A stretch of 64,000 nucleotides of DNA from Manihot esculenta (taxonomy: Eukaryota > Streptophyta > Magnoliopsida > Malpighiales > Euphorbiaceae): NCBI RefSeq assembly GCF_001659605.2, contig NC_035176.2:33164716-33228715 (forward strand). Direction: 5' to 3'. The position numbers and the translations under genes were made by a program. Position 1 is the first letter of the stretch. Each line of letters opens with the position of its first letter. Positions 30,790-44,517 of this stretch are shown here, piece by piece. Under the pieces are notes generated by a model that made no database searches, was not told where the DNA came from, and saw only the letters and a program-made list of their open reading frames with translations.

Positions 30790-33700
30790 CTATGGACGAA
30801 GTTTTCTTAGTAACCACTTTTTTCGCAGCGTGGCATCCAGTGCCAAAAATGTCTTGGCCTTTTTGTCATCTTCAAGGAGATCACAAGCATCCAACAAAAG
30901 TTCTTCATCTATGTCCGCTATTGCTTGAAGTGCGTCAATTGCATTTTCAATTGTTCCCCTGTTCTTGCTCTCTTTCTTATTCACTGATGTCGTTGCCGCT
31001 TCTGCCGTCTCAGGAAAGGTTCTTTGCATCTCTTTGTCAACTTTCTGTACCTTGCTAGAATTTTCATAGTCTGGTGGTGTTTTAGTGGGTCGCTTTCGCT
31101 GTTGATCAGATATTGGGATATCCTCCATGGGAAACTGTACATCTCCAAGAAGCAAATCCACCCTAACTTCTTCAGAATCATTTCCAGTTTGCACCTCTAG
31201 ATTCTGAATATTTGACGTTTCACTTCTTTGAATTTGGCATAGATCAATATAATTCTCTGAGACCTTATTCCTGTATGCAATGGCATCTGGCTGTACCTGC
31301 AAAATTTTTAAGCAGGAAGATCTTGAAATTGAAGGACTAATATGAAATATAAGCTTATTTACGCAAGCCAAAAAGCTCCCGACTCAGAATGATATGGTGA
31401 TCATTTTCTTGAAAAAGCATGACATGCAACTATGCAGAGACGGACGTATGCCCATGTACATGTACAACGTAAATCCCACTCTCCCACATAGAAAAGGGTA
31501 GCAGTAGGATGATGGTAACACCACTATCTGACATGACAACCCAGACCACTCTAAAGTCTAGATGAGAACTGGAGGGTAGCTTTGCATATGACAATCAAAA
31601 TACGAAAAATGATACCGAGTGAGGAATTCACCTGAATATAAGATTCCCAGACAGCGTCATCAGCAATTACCATTTGTTGAGTTGCATCCCATGAAAAGCC
31701 ACTACAGTTAAGAAGACTGCTAATGTTTTCGCACTCTTTCATCAACGTTATGTACCGATTTTCCAAAATGTATTTGTCACATGTGAGTTGAAATTTTTCA
31801 TTGAATGATTCAACCATGTGAGTCCATGCTTGTTCATTGAATGTGTGATCAATCTTATTCCCCCCATGCATCTGCTCTAACATAAGCTCAATAAAATATC
31901 GATCCATTGTTGGTTGCCAATCTATTATCAAAGGATCGACACAACAATAACCTGCAAAATATATTAAATATAGATATATACAAGTCAATCAACGGGAGTT
32001 AGGAAGAACAGAAAATATATATATATATATATATATATCAAGTAGCAACATTTGCAGTGACTGGTATGTTTTTCAGAGCACAAGAAATTAATACTCTCCC
32101 TGGCAATAGTGCTACAATTTTGGAGTTCTTTCTTTTGAAAATTAGAAAAACAAAAGAACAGTGACTTCTGCCTTTCACAAAATTTTTCCATTTCAGTTGA
32201 CAATTCCATCTTTGCATATATCTACAAGGACCACAACTAAGAGCCAATAGAATTTTGGTCTAATGAACCTAAACAATCTGAGTTACTTTTGTGCCATGTA
32301 CCATATAATATAATACAAAATGATAAGAAGTATCAGGAGATATTTACCAATTACTAAACCTGGTGTTTCACCATTAGGGTCCACAATTTGAGCCAAACGG
32401 CTATATCTTCCATCGGAACTTTCTTGTCCAAATATAACACACAATTTCTGATAGCCTGGCACGGTTTTAACTCTGTATGATCGAGCATCAGAGTGTGCCT
32501 GCAATGCATCCACAACATATGAGCAACAAAATAATACTTCATTAAATAAGAAAGGAAAATAATGCATTTTACCTTGGTATAGGCATCCCAGACATGATCT
32601 TCAGCTGTTATCATTTCTCGCGTTTCATCCCATGAAAACCCACTATTTTCAAGCAAATTTTTTATGTCATTATACATCCTCCTCAAATGCTTGTACCGGT
32701 TTTTCAAAACGTCTTTGTCATGGTGAGATTGGAATTTGAGATTAAATGAAGCAACCATGTCAATCCAAGCCTGGCTTATGAATGTCTGTCCAAGTTTATT
32801 TCCTTTATACACCTGGTCCAATAACAAGTCAATAAGGTAACGATCCATTGGTGGTGTCCAATATGTTCTTGTACGATCAGTACTGGCAGGAGCTAGGCTT
32901 ACTGTTCCTTCTCCTGCAGGAACAAAAGTCTATTTGTAAAGGCAATTCTTATTCATCGAAAGCTCTCTGGCGTAACATGAATCATGCTACCAACTATATA
33001 ATTACACATCTGATAATGTTTTGCAGCGGTAACAAATTTACAGCTTCCCAAGCATGTTCACATCACAGAAACCAAGCATGTTCACATCACAGAAAAAAAA
33101 AAAAAGAGGGAATAATGTCCATGCCTGATGGAGTCAAGAAATTGTCAACTAGGAAGGTAACCTCTAAGTTTTAACAAGGGAACTGACTACACAAACAACC
33201 TAGGATGTAAAAGTTGCAATTAACCAGTTCTTATTCGAGAATTTTCAACTTCATGCTCTTTTTGTTGATGTAAATTAGTGTCGCCTCCTTCTTCAGTTGC
33301 ATCACCAAATATAAGGACCAAATCATTGTAATTTGGCAAGGTCTTCATTCTATATGCTCGTGCTTGTGGATGTTCCTACAAAGAAAGTGGGAAATGTTCC
33401 TTGAAGAAAAAGAAAGAAACAAAAAGGAAAGATAAGAATTACAGTTCTGCAGACCCTTTACCTTGATATAACTATCCCAAACATCATTATCAGCTACAAA
33501 CATGTGTTGAGTTTCATCCCATGTAAAACCATTTTGCTTATGCAAAACCTTCATTTCACTATAATACTTCAACAATTTCTTGTATCGATGTCTTAAAACT
33601 CTTTTGCCATGTTGAGGACCAAACTTTGCATTGAAGGAGGCAAGCATATCAGTCCAAGCTTGTTTGTTAAATGCATTACCAGCTTTATTGCCTTTTACTA

Positions 33701-34760
33701 TTTGGTCCAGCATAAGCTCAATAAAATACTGGTCCATAGCTGCAGTCCACTCTGTCCTTGGACGTTCATTATTTGATGGGGCAAAGCTTCCTATTGTATC
33801 ACCTACAATTCAAAAAAGATACATAAAAAAAATATATATATATACATATATCTGATATCAGATATAGTCATTGAGGACATGTTATCATATAAAAAAATAA
33901 ATAAATCATAACTGAAAAGTGAGAACAGTTAAAACACATATTCATAAATTTAGGCATCTATATCTGGCTTAAAAAAGGAGAATGGAACCGTTTGCCATTT
34001 TAAATATCAAGTGGAAAGCTATATATCTTGTTATTGGATAGTCCAATTTAAAGATTATGAGCAACAAGCATGGTGTCAAAGCTACTGAAAGCATTAAAAA
34101 GAACAGCAAAAGCAACATATTAAGGTGAATATTAATTACATTCTCGATAAGAAAGAAGTGCAATCTGTGTCAATGCTCATGAAGAGCAGAAAATACACAC
34201 CAATGTTTGCAGCTTGGACTTCATCGTCAAAGTCTAAATCATGACTTGATCTGCTGTATCTTCCATCTGCAACGGTGTACCCATATATGAAGCACAAATC
34301 ATTGAAATTCAACACTGCTTTAGTCCTGTAGGATCGAGCATCTGGATGGACCTGCATGGATCTTGTGTTAATTTGGAATTACGGTACAGAGACTTCTATT
34401 GATATTCATTGGCAAAAGACAATTAACCTTTAGGTAAGCATTCCAGACATAATCATCAGCCACTACCATCTCTCGAGTTTCATCCCATGAAAACCCATTC
34501 TGACCAAGAAGATTCTTTACATCATTGAATTGCTTCCATAAATTGGTATAACGACTTTTTAAGACATCTTTGTCATACTGAGATCCAAATTTTGCATTGA
34601 ACACTAGAAGCATATCTGTCCAGGCCTGCTTGTTGAAGGTATGGCCCATCCTGTTCCCTCTATTCATCTGTTCTAACATAAGGTCAATGAAATAGCGCTC
34701 CATTGTTGGTGTCCAATATGTCCTTGAACGATCAGTGTTTGTTGGGATTTGGCTGCTCAT
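30790..34760 (-). CDS. Protein with four Myb/SANT-like modules (At2g24960 / L10-interacting MYB family)
   Basis: Coding exons on the minus strand: 34428-34760, 34201-34351, 33462-33802, 33225-33375, 32573-32913, 32360-32498, 31632-31951, 30790-31296. They sum to 760 residues in frame. Each of four long exons encodes one Myb/SANT-like domain (PF12776 type): WTPTMERYFIDLML, then QAWTDML, then GFSWDETREMVVADDYVW. Each is followed by a shorter exon of the form VHPDARSYRTK...LCFIYG. The last exon ends in the family's C-terminal block (DELLLDACDLLEDD-like, then ALDATLRKKWLLRKL). The start is set by ATG at 34760, just after an acceptor-like CTATTAG, and implies a 5' leader intron (leader exon about 35569-35690). 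Members bind DNA or ribosomal protein L10; this protein's own role is unknown. Confidence 0.85.
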
Positions 34761-36750
34761 TTCCTTCTCTAATAGATTGCAAATCATTTATTGCATAAAT
34801 TAGAAAATCCTCAGTTTAAGAAGAAGAGGAATAAATAAAGCAGCAAAGAAGATGAACCAAAGTTGAATAACTACATTAGTTGGGATTCCAAAGCCATGTA
34901 TTTCAATAAAAAATAAATGAAATACCTAGCATAAAAAGATGAACATAAAGAGACTCAAAACAAAAATTCCTTTTCCTATTGAACGTCAGTATCTTTCTGC
35001 AACTGAAAAAACATAGAACAAAATGTTAGTTGAAGCAAAATAAGTAACCATTAAAAAAATCCATCAAAAGAAAATAATGCGAGTAAAGAAGAACTTTTTT
35101 TTTTTTTTAAATTACTCAATTTTGCAAGAATTCAATTCTTTCTATCTTTAAAAACTGTTCATTTTAATGCAAAATAAGAATTATGCTAAAAGAAGGTAAG
35201 TGAAATAGCTGAATTATTAACAATCAAGGTCCTTTCACTCCATCAAACTCTTGTGCCGTTCACAGAATACCCAGTGTACCCATAAACAAGAAATTGAAAA
35301 AATGAAACAGAATTTAACAAAAGCTAAGATCTTTGCTTTGGAACCACTTCACTAAGACTGATACCAATCAATGTAGCAAATATGAATTCAACCCAACAGA
35401 AGTTTCAAAAGTACAGCTTGCTGTCATCATTATAGCACCATGAAAACCACATTATGGAAAAGATTCGACATGAGAAATAAGGATGAAATTCAGGGAAAAA
35501 AGGAGGAATGATTGAGCGGTTCCAGAGAGGGAGAGAGAAAGAGAGCTTTATAAGGGTGAGAAAGGTACCTGTTATTTTCAGTTGGGTGGATTTTGCTTGC
35601 AGGAGTTTGGCGCCTAAGAAACAGAAACAGAGAATGGTGACAGGTGAAGAGTTTAACCCTAATCCGGAATAAGGGACCAGAAGCGTTCTTCCTGTTTGGT
35701 TACAGACTCAAAACTTCCCCCTTCTTTTTTGTTTTCTTATATTTCCGTTTTCTAGGGTTCCGTTGGGCCTTCGACTCCAATTTCCAAAGCTAGCCCAATC
35801 GGGAAGAAGCCTAAGTAATAATAATAATATTATTAAATTACTTCATTTATTAATTTTATTCCAATGATTTTCAATTAGAATTCATAATTTTTGCATTTTG
35901 ATTTTAGTTATTTGAGTGATGAGAGATTCAAAAATTTTTAATTCAAAATTTAATATAATTATAAATTATTTTAATATAACGATTTCTAATTAGGATATAC
36001 TCGTATTACTCCTTTCTTTTATTTTATTTGTTGTTTAAAATTTTTATATAATAATTAAAAATATTTTAATGACTAAAATTATAATAAAATACGCTTCAAT
36101 TTGATTAAACATATTTTATTTCACTTGATTATTTCAATTTCAATAATAAAAAAGTCAATAATTACAAAAATAAATAAATTATAAAATGGATTTTAAAAAT
36201 AATAAAATAATTACTATACTCAGTAAAAATAGTGATTAAATAAAAAAAATTAATAATATTTAATCTTCTCAAAATAAATTCTCAAAAATGACTGAATTCT
36301 CAAAATTAATAATATTCAAGTACACAAAAAAATATGATTCAGGAACAATAGTATAATGGCTCAGCAATCTCGAATTTGAGTTTCTGCCATAGTATATTGA
36401 AAAAAAAGAAGAAAAAAAAACTAACTGTATCCTGTGAAAATTCTAAATGCTCCTTTCCTCAAAAAAGAAGGGGAAAAAAAAATTCTGAATGGTCCACGTA
36501 GAACTGAAATAGTAATCTGCACTGAAAGAGTACCAGAATATTTTTGCTTTCTTTTTATATTCCAGTGCTTCAAGCGAATGATCTATAGAAATCTCAAGTG
36601 GATGTTTCTTCTCTCTTTGGATTAGCTACTGTCAATATTGTCTCAGAAAGACTTTGGCTTTGACCTCCATAGACTGTCAATGTTCTTGTTAAATCGATTT
36701 ACCAATCAAAGCAATTGATTCAAATTTCACAGTCAACAATGTTGTTAAAG
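34761..36750 (-). other. 5' leader intron, leader exon and promoter side of the Myb/SANT gene; AT-rich spacer
   Basis: 34761-35568 looks like an intron in the 5' untranslated region. A donor-like CAG|GTACCT lies at 35571-35567 on the minus strand, and the leader exon extends to about 35690. 35800-36400 is very AT-rich spacer. 36400-36750 is probably the 3' untranslated region of the folate transporter. I see no further gene. Confidence 0.5.
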
Positions 36751-39394
36751 CTATTTACCATCAACACTGTTTACGAGGGACACCAATTCAATATTTTTCT
36801 CATCTTCTGCTGATTCAGTTCTCTCTTCTGTACCTAAGATTTCACTTGGAAGAACAGAAGCATTGGGATCACCTCTGGGAACCAAAAATATCAGACACAG
36901 TGGACTAACTCTTAAAATGCTCCTCAGTATAATGGCCAGCCACAGGTTATCAAATTTTGTACGTGTTACATCCAATAAATGGAGTAGAAGGCCTCCTCCC
37001 CATGAAGATGACAGAAGTCCCACATTGTCAATCGACATTAGGAGAGCAAAGAAAGTGCCTTCAATACCTCGGGGACAGAGCTTGGAACTGAGCACAAGCA
37101 GAGGCATCCACTTGAGATTTCCAATCATCCGAGAGACACTTTCATCTATCACAATGAAGACGTAATCTGGTATGCCAAATTTCAAGTTCAGTCGCAGCAC
37201 CATTATCAAATCTAGGATGCCTGACAACCCAAATAGCAATTGACTCCAGAAAAGCAGGTCCTTGAAAGGATAATCCTTCAGAACGTTTTGGTATAGTATT
37301 GCTCCTAAGAGTGATCCAACTGAACCAACTGAAAATATGAAACCAATAGTCTCCTGCACAAGGCATTGGCATATTATTAATTTTACTAGCCAAATCTACA
37401 CACTCATTGCTTGTAAGTTGTAACTCCTGGAGGAAAATTTTCCTGATTATTCCCTGCTGAAGAACCCAAAAGAGTTCCACAGAGGATTCCTAGGCATTTT
37501 GGTGTTGTGAGAACTAGAGAAAAGAATAGCAGAATCATATGTACCTGGGAGAAAGATGGTCCCCCTTTTGAATCTGTGTACCAATAGAACATCCCTTCGT
37601 GGATATTCACACTCAATGCAAAGGATAAGTACATATACAAACATGGTCGCCACACATCTGGGAATTTCAATGTCGTCCACATAGCCTTACCAGCGTCAAC
37701 AAATTTTTGGTTTACCTGATTAACAGAGAGGATATTAGAATATGCATGCAGAGGTACCGAAGAGTAAACAAAAAGATGACAGAGTACCTCTCTATAACTA
37801 AAATTTGCCATGAGGGGCTCATCAAGCAAAAGTCCAACTGAAAGTACTAATCCAGCAGGGATTGTCAGCAAACCAAAGACGCCCTACCAGGAAAGAAGGT
37901 AAAAATATATATATATATATGAAATTTATAATGCAGAAAGCAAGATAATTAAAGAAGAGAAATTGTTTTATGGAAATGTACATGTGGACAGTGAAATTAA
38001 AGAGCAGCCAACCTTAGGGCCAATCAAATGGACAAAAATACCACTGATCGAAAACCCCACAAGTCCTCCAATTGATGAACTCAAAGCACATAAGCTTTGC
38101 ATGTCAGGAGCAAGAAGAGGATGAATATTACTATTCTGTGCCACACAGGCATCTATGGTCACATCTGCTATAGCTACACCAGCACTTCCAGCTGTCAATG
38201 ACAGCAAAGCAAATACAAGATGCAGATTCTCATGCAATGACAACAAGAGCATGGAGACCACGCCGAGCAATCCTGAAATAGACATTGGAGAAGAAACGTT
38301 TTCCAATTATCCAAAGAGAAATATTAGCATTAATGTTGTTTTGTAGTAGATGAAAACATAACAATTTCTTTTTATGCACAGTAGCAAATAAGTTAAATCA
38401 AGAACATCTCAAGAGGGAAGGGTTTTCCAGAGGCGGCACCATATAGAGTTTCCTCTCTAGATGTCTGGAAGCATAGCCTCAAAATATGCAGCTAAAATTA
38501 TTCCAATCCATTGGTGCCAGGATGCTCCAAGTATGTAGTGAAAAAAGCCAATCGTCAATTTCATCTCAAATTTGTTTCGCACGAACCTCATGAGTTCGAC
38601 ATGGAATATGATAAATTCTAGCAGCTCAATACCATTCACAGAAATCAACATGTCTATCTCATGCAAATCAAAAGCTGGATTCTATTGTTAAATATAATGT
38701 TTTACTTTTTGAAACTCAAACACACACCCCACAGAATTCTGTTCAGCAGAAACTGAGCTAAGTTTCTGGGTTGCAAGGCATGTGTTAACATATAAATGAG
38801 ATTTTATCACTTAATTACCAAACTTAAGGTGGAGTAGAAATCTAGTAGAACATATTCAGGTAAGGACAATCTATAGTCCATCAATTACCAGCTAAATAAA
38901 AGAAGTCCATCTGTAGCACCGAAAAATAAGATCAATAGGATACTAAAGTGAGAAAGGGATGAGCAATTTAGCAGAAATATACAGGCAATGATGAGCTATA
39001 TAAAATGCATAATTTTACCAGCTAAAATGAAATATGGCCGCCTGCGGTACCCCAAGACAGGAAGAACATCTGTAAGTATGCCCCATAGAGGCTTGACCAG
39101 CCAAGGAATTGAAATAATTCCTTGATAAATTTGTGACTCAGAAGGCTGCACCTTTTGAACATCTTTCATGTAATACTCAGTGCCAACGCGACTAAAAGCT
39201 CCACCCAGCCCTTGGCTTATTCCATATACAGCCAACACACCAAACACAAAACTCCAATGCGTCTCCTTCGCAAGCATTTTGAACCAATAAATTGGAGTAC
39301 ACAAAAAGTCACAGAACCCTCCTCTTCTGGGCTCATTTTCCTCCAAAGCCTCCTCACAACAAGAGGCCTTCATATTCTCTTCATCCTCTACCAT
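36751..39394 (-). CDS. Folate-biopterin transporter (FBT/BT1 family)
   Basis: This is a major-facilitator-like membrane carrier of the plant FBT family, thought to move folates or pterins. Coding exons: 39019-39394, 38013-38272, 37788-37883, 37545-37715, 36751-37353. They sum to 501 residues in frame. The N-terminus is acidic ([15 protein letters not shown]). Hydrophobic segments follow throughout, as expected for ~12 membrane spans. Family motifs include [36 protein letters not shown] and [11 protein letters not shown] in exon 1, [12 protein letters not shown] in exon 2, and [18 protein letters not shown] in exon 5. No chloroplast transit peptide is evident, so it belongs with the non-plastid FBTs. 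Intron 1 is ~750 bp. The closest Arabidopsis relatives by recollection are At5g25040/At5g25050. Confidence 0.88.
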
Positions 39395-41897
39395 AACTCA
39401 CAACCACCCAGTTCACAAAATCAAATCTTTCCTTGACTGTTTGCCCTGCAAACAATCAAGTGAGATTTCTGAAAAAGATTAAAAAAAAAAAAGAAAGAAA
39501 AAGATCTCCAAAGTTGAATGCAACAACTCGCTTTACAAATCAGCCTTTCGCTGAACAGCTGCTCTGAGATTTTCGGAAGTCCACATCAGGAATTGAAATG
39601 TGAGGCAAACGCCTACCCAATTCACAAACCCTCCTGCTCTGATCTATTGCTTCTTCAGACTCAAAAGAGCAAGAAAGAAAACTTAAATAAACAGCTATTA
39701 AAGTACGATGAGATCATTCTGACACATTTCTGAAGATTCATTTCACACAAGGAACCAGACGGTTCAAATGTAGATCAAATAAAAGTGTATGGTTCCAATG
39801 CAAGAAAAGGGTCAAGCTTCAATCTTCTCAATACCAAATAGGGTTTTAAGTTTTAACTGGGGGCAGGGGAAAAAAATCAAGAAAAGTAGATGAAATCCCA
39901 AAGAAAGTAGTAAACTTTGACCTAAAGCTTCTATATTATTGGCTAATTAAATTACTAAATTAAGGGTTTCTGTGTAGAATCAAAATGAAAGGATATAATA
40001 TGAAACGTGGCTTAAAGCAATTGGTTCCAGGCAAGTAGGGACACGTTACAATGGATCTAGTCACTGCCCCGCAGCACTGCAGCTTGTGTCTGAACTCTGA
40101 AACCGGTGTTATTTCACCACCTAATGAAAGGACAAAAACAGAGCAATGTTATTTGCACAGCCTGTCTCGCAAGTTTTCATGAAAGCCATCCAAGTAGAAA
40201 TTATTTAATGAATTTATTATGTTTATTTCTTGAATTGTCATGGTGATTGATAATTATTTTCACAAAGAAATGCAAGTGGATGATAAAAGGGCAAGGAGTA
40301 ATATGTTTGATTATATATAGATAATAACAAAGATGACTGAGTTTGCAAGTTGTGTAGAAGACAGCTACTCCTGTTTTGGAATCTCGTTGCTTAGGAAAAT
40401 GAAAGATTTGCATTTATATGACAGCTTTCAACTTCTCTTATTTTATTACAACTTCATGCCCTAACCTAACCTTATTCGTTTTGTTTCTTTTTTAAGATTT
40501 TTTGAGGTTTTTAGTAATTTACACTTGAAATCATTTCGCTTTAAATTTAGTTATTTTGAAAAAGTATTTTACTTTGAATGTTAGCTTGGAGTTGGTAGTG
40601 ATCATTACCAAACTTGTAGAGATGATGATCTTTGCCATTAGTTGAATTAGTTGCGCGGCTTAGAATGAGTTGTCTTCTTTTCAACTGATTTTTTTAATTG
40701 TTAATTTATTTGGAGTTAAAGCATTTAACTTTTTCTTTAATTTGAAAGATAATATTTAAAAAGAAATTAAAAAAAAGTATAATTCAATTCACTTAACAAA
40801 TGATTTATTTCAAACAAGATATTAGTATTTTTAAAAAGTAGGAAATAATAATTTTATTTTAATTTTAAACGAAATTCACATTAGTATAAAAAAAAAAAAT
40901 CATAAAACTTTTAATATTATTTCCTTTTCACGTGATCCACTACCCTTTTTCACTTGTTTTTAGCCGCTAACTTAGCTCATTTTAAGCATTTGATACTCTA
41001 CAATAAATATAGTAATGGACAACGTTGTCCCACATTAATTTAATACTTCTTGAAATAAAATAAAATTATAATAATATATATCTAAAAAAATAGATAATAA
41101 TTTTAAAATAATAAAAAAAAATTATAAGCATTTGAATATTTCTCTTTTGAAATTATCACTATGGTATTAGAGTCTACTCCTGCTTTAGCATTCAATAGCA
41201 TATAAATGCGTATGTCTGTAAATTTAATGTTGTATGTGTTCGTGCTCAAACATTCTACGTGTTCATGCTTGAATGAAAAGGAGATTTGTTGATTTGGAAT
41301 ATCAAATTTAACACCAAGTATAATGACTTGAATAATCTTTTCTCTTAAATTCTCTTTTAGAATAAAATTAGATCCGTGGATAATAGTTTGAAAAAACATT
41401 GTAGAATACCATGGAGCTAATTAGTGTGGATCATCCATTAGTTTTGAATGAATAAAGATTAACAAGGTACACGAGTCATGACTGACCTGCACTCAAAGAA
41501 TTCCCAGCAAAAACAACAAAAGGTCATGCAAAATCAGAGCTACAACAAACTCATTTAGAGAGTTAGCCTCTTCTTTGTCAATATCTCTCAAACCTGATTC
41601 TCATCTGCCCATTAAGATATTATTTGGAGATAACTGAACTTGGCATCTCATCTCTTTTTAATGGATAATCTTCATGAATCCACAACTCAGCTTGCAGCAA
41701 TCTCATTTCTTCCATGACTCAACCTCGATTATATCAGTCAAACTGTGAGTTCTTCTTGGCTGAGAGAGTTATTCGATCTCGAAAGCACGCTCCATTGTCG
41801 GAAACTTCTGTTTCTTGTCTCAGTATGTATGCAGCTGAACTTGAAAGTAATTAGCAGTGATTCATGATTCTGCCAATCACAGTTGAAAAACTCCCAT
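39395..41897. other. Spacer between the folate transporter and UBP22
   Basis: 39395-39800 holds the folate transporter's leader, with an acceptor-like TTTGCAG at about 39448 suggesting a leader intron. 40440-41400 is AT-rich without recognisable content. 41500-41897 is probably the 3' untranslated region of UBP22. A 98-codon minus-strand frame at 41103-41399 resembles nothing and has AT-biased composition. Confidence 0.45.
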
Positions 41898-44517
41898 CTA
41901 GCAACAACCTGCTATCGGACAAAAAGGATCACTTAGAGGGGACATTGGTGTGCAGCTCCAATCCTCATTTGCTTTGTGGTAAAGCATTTTCTGCACATAG
42001 AATATCATATAACACTGTGAAGCTCTCACAACTGCTTCATCAACCTCAGTAATCCATGCATCATCACATTTATACCACTGGTTTCTGAGGCGAAGATAAG
42101 TGACATAGTGTCCTGATTCCAGCATCCCTGAATGAGTGATCACAGCAAAAATCTCAAATTCTGCAGAGGTATCTGCTTCATTGCTTTCAAAGGTAAAAAT
42201 TCTATTCCCAAATCTGTTTCTCACAATTGAGGATGACAAATAAGACGTCATATCTAAGGAGAACGGAAACTGCAAATGCCAATCAATTTTTTTCGACATC
42301 TTTCTGAGTGCAGAGTGCTCAAATCGTTTGATATGCAAAGACAGCACCAATGGGAGCCTTCTAATGGACATTTGCTTAAAAGAGTCCCGTTTTTCTTTAC
42401 AATTTTGACAGTAAAGTTTCTGGTCTGACCCCAACTTTTCTGGCCTTGTAAACAAATCCAAACAAGCAGAAAGAGTACATCTGCTTGAACTCTCATTAGG
42501 TCTGACAGACTTGTTAGCCCCATCTACTGAAGATAAATTACTTGTATTCATGTTGAGTGAAATGTCAAGACAAGGGTCGTAAGTGGTCGAAGTAAACCCA
42601 CAAGTCATGCAAATAACATCTGATCTCAACATCCCTGAGAAAACCCTATGAGCAATACACTGACAATCTCCATTATCTGCATGAGAAAAGATATATATTA
42701 TAAGTACAGTAGATTTATCTAACAAATCACCACAATCCCTTAGTCCACTATTATCCACATTTTCAAAAGGAAAAAAGAAAATATGTAAAATTCACCACAG
42801 TATGCAGAATCTAGGATACCCCAGACACCGCAAAATGTTTGAAATTTGCTTTTGAGCTGCGACAATTCTCAAGTTATTTCATAAAACCTGGGAGCAACAA
42901 TTCTGCTGCTGCACGCCCTACTAAAACATATATATAAACATCCTCCCTTTCCCAAATTCTTGAGGATATAATGCCTAATGCTATTGAGACACATCTCTCA
43001 CAAACGACAAATACAAAAATACCAATTCCAAATTCAACATATGGAAAAGGAAACTGTATGAACTCCGTCAACAGTGAATACAAATCTTGATCACAAGAAG
43101 AAAGAACACTATATCTCGGAACCTACAGCATTACCTTTAGTTGGGGTTCTTCCATTTCCTTCTCTCTCATGGATACCATCTAACACTGAAATGAAGAATT
43201 CATGAGCATCTTGCTGTTCGTAACTAGCTAGATTTGCTGAATGCTGCCACCAACTTCATATAGAAACAAAATTTCATTACTAAAGCATAACTTCATCTCC
43301 AAACATCTTGTGAGAAAATTAAATGGAAGATCTATCAAGAGAGATCTGGCAGCACACTCGTATAGTAATCCCAGAAAAGTCCACTATTGCAAAAGGGCTT
43401 TCATTCAACAATACGACCAACCAAATCCAACAGAGATAATTATAGATTCGAGCACACTAGCACAAGAAGATGCAAAATTCCTAAAAAGTAGTAAACTTCT
43501 TACTTCCTGCTGAATACTTACTGACAGTGTTAATCAAACATATCTCCAATTGGCAGTTCTTATGAAGAGTAAAGGTGAATCCAATAATCAGACAAGGTCA
43601 TGTAGATTACGATTGACAAAAGAATTTTGAAAAATGACAGCTTACATACTTACATCCTCTGAATAGGCCTAAAGTAGACAAAAAATCTTCTGGCATGAAC
43701 CAATCTAAAAAATCATTATATCAATCACTGAAACTAAAGGATGCGTATCAATAGCAGACCTGTAAAGAAACTGAGCTGGGCTGTAAGGTGTTCGATCCCC
43801 AGAATACACAGCCGAGAAAATAACATCAATATTGCAAGCCAAACATAACCGATCTGATGATCTTTTCTTACAAGTTTCACGGTCATGCCTGCCACTCAAG
43901 AAGTAGTTCCTGAAAGGGGGTGCATAAAGCAATACTTGCAACACAGAATTCATGAAGCAAGTATTGCCCAAATTGTTCAATCCTCTCAATCCCAACGGGT
44001 AACACGATTTTTCCCTTCGATCCCTCATCAAAAACAACTGTTTACACTTTTTTAAATCCAAATCCATCAATGAATTCAATTTCCTCCTCTTGCTTGATCT
44101 CCTTATGCCATCATCAACATGAGTATTATTTGGCATGTCCATCATGTGCTTGGACACGACAACTTTATCAAAATCAGGATCATAGACCTGATCACTGCAC
44201 AAACAACAATAAAGCTCCGATCTTTCAATGTCAACAGCTACATCATGACCAGTCTCTGATTGAGCATGTAAAAGGGCGTGGCTTGAACATGAGATTGACG
44301 AGCAAACCAAACACATAAAGAATCTACCTTGATACCCATTACAAGAACAGCATCTGGGTATCTTCGTTTCACTCCTACAAATGCTGGTTCTTCCATTTCC
44401 AGTAGTTTTAAGGCAATTTTTGAAGGAAGTATAGCCAGTCAAGGTATGTCTGAGCTTGTATTCGGCAAGATGCTTGCATAGATTTGGGTTTGTGTATAAG
44501 GGATTATTTGTGGCCAT
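41898..44517 (-). CDS. UBP22: Ubiquitin carboxyl-terminal hydrolase 22 (SAGA-type H2B deubiquitinase)
   Basis: This is the orthologue of yeast Ubp8/human USP22. It removes monoubiquitin from histone H2B in a SAGA-like nuclear module. Coding exons: 43760-44517, 43135-43253, 41898-42676. They sum to 551 residues in frame. An N-terminal zinc finger (ZnF-UBP, ~14-115) starts CKHLAEYKL and contains CCSCNGYQGRFFMCLVC and YCCLCSDQVYD. A basic linker (RRSSKRRKL) follows. The USP domain has the Cys box LNNLGNTCFMNSV (catalytic Cys187), QQDAHEF, and the His box SGHYVTY (His482) with CDDAW (Asp498). All catalytic residues are present. An in-frame upstream ATG at 44589 would add 24 hydrophobic residues; I prefer 44517 because it leads directly into the zinc finger. 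Confidence 0.92.

Noticed and set aside
41103..41399. 98-codon minus-strand frame
   Set aside because: AT-rich spacer, no motif, no splice context.
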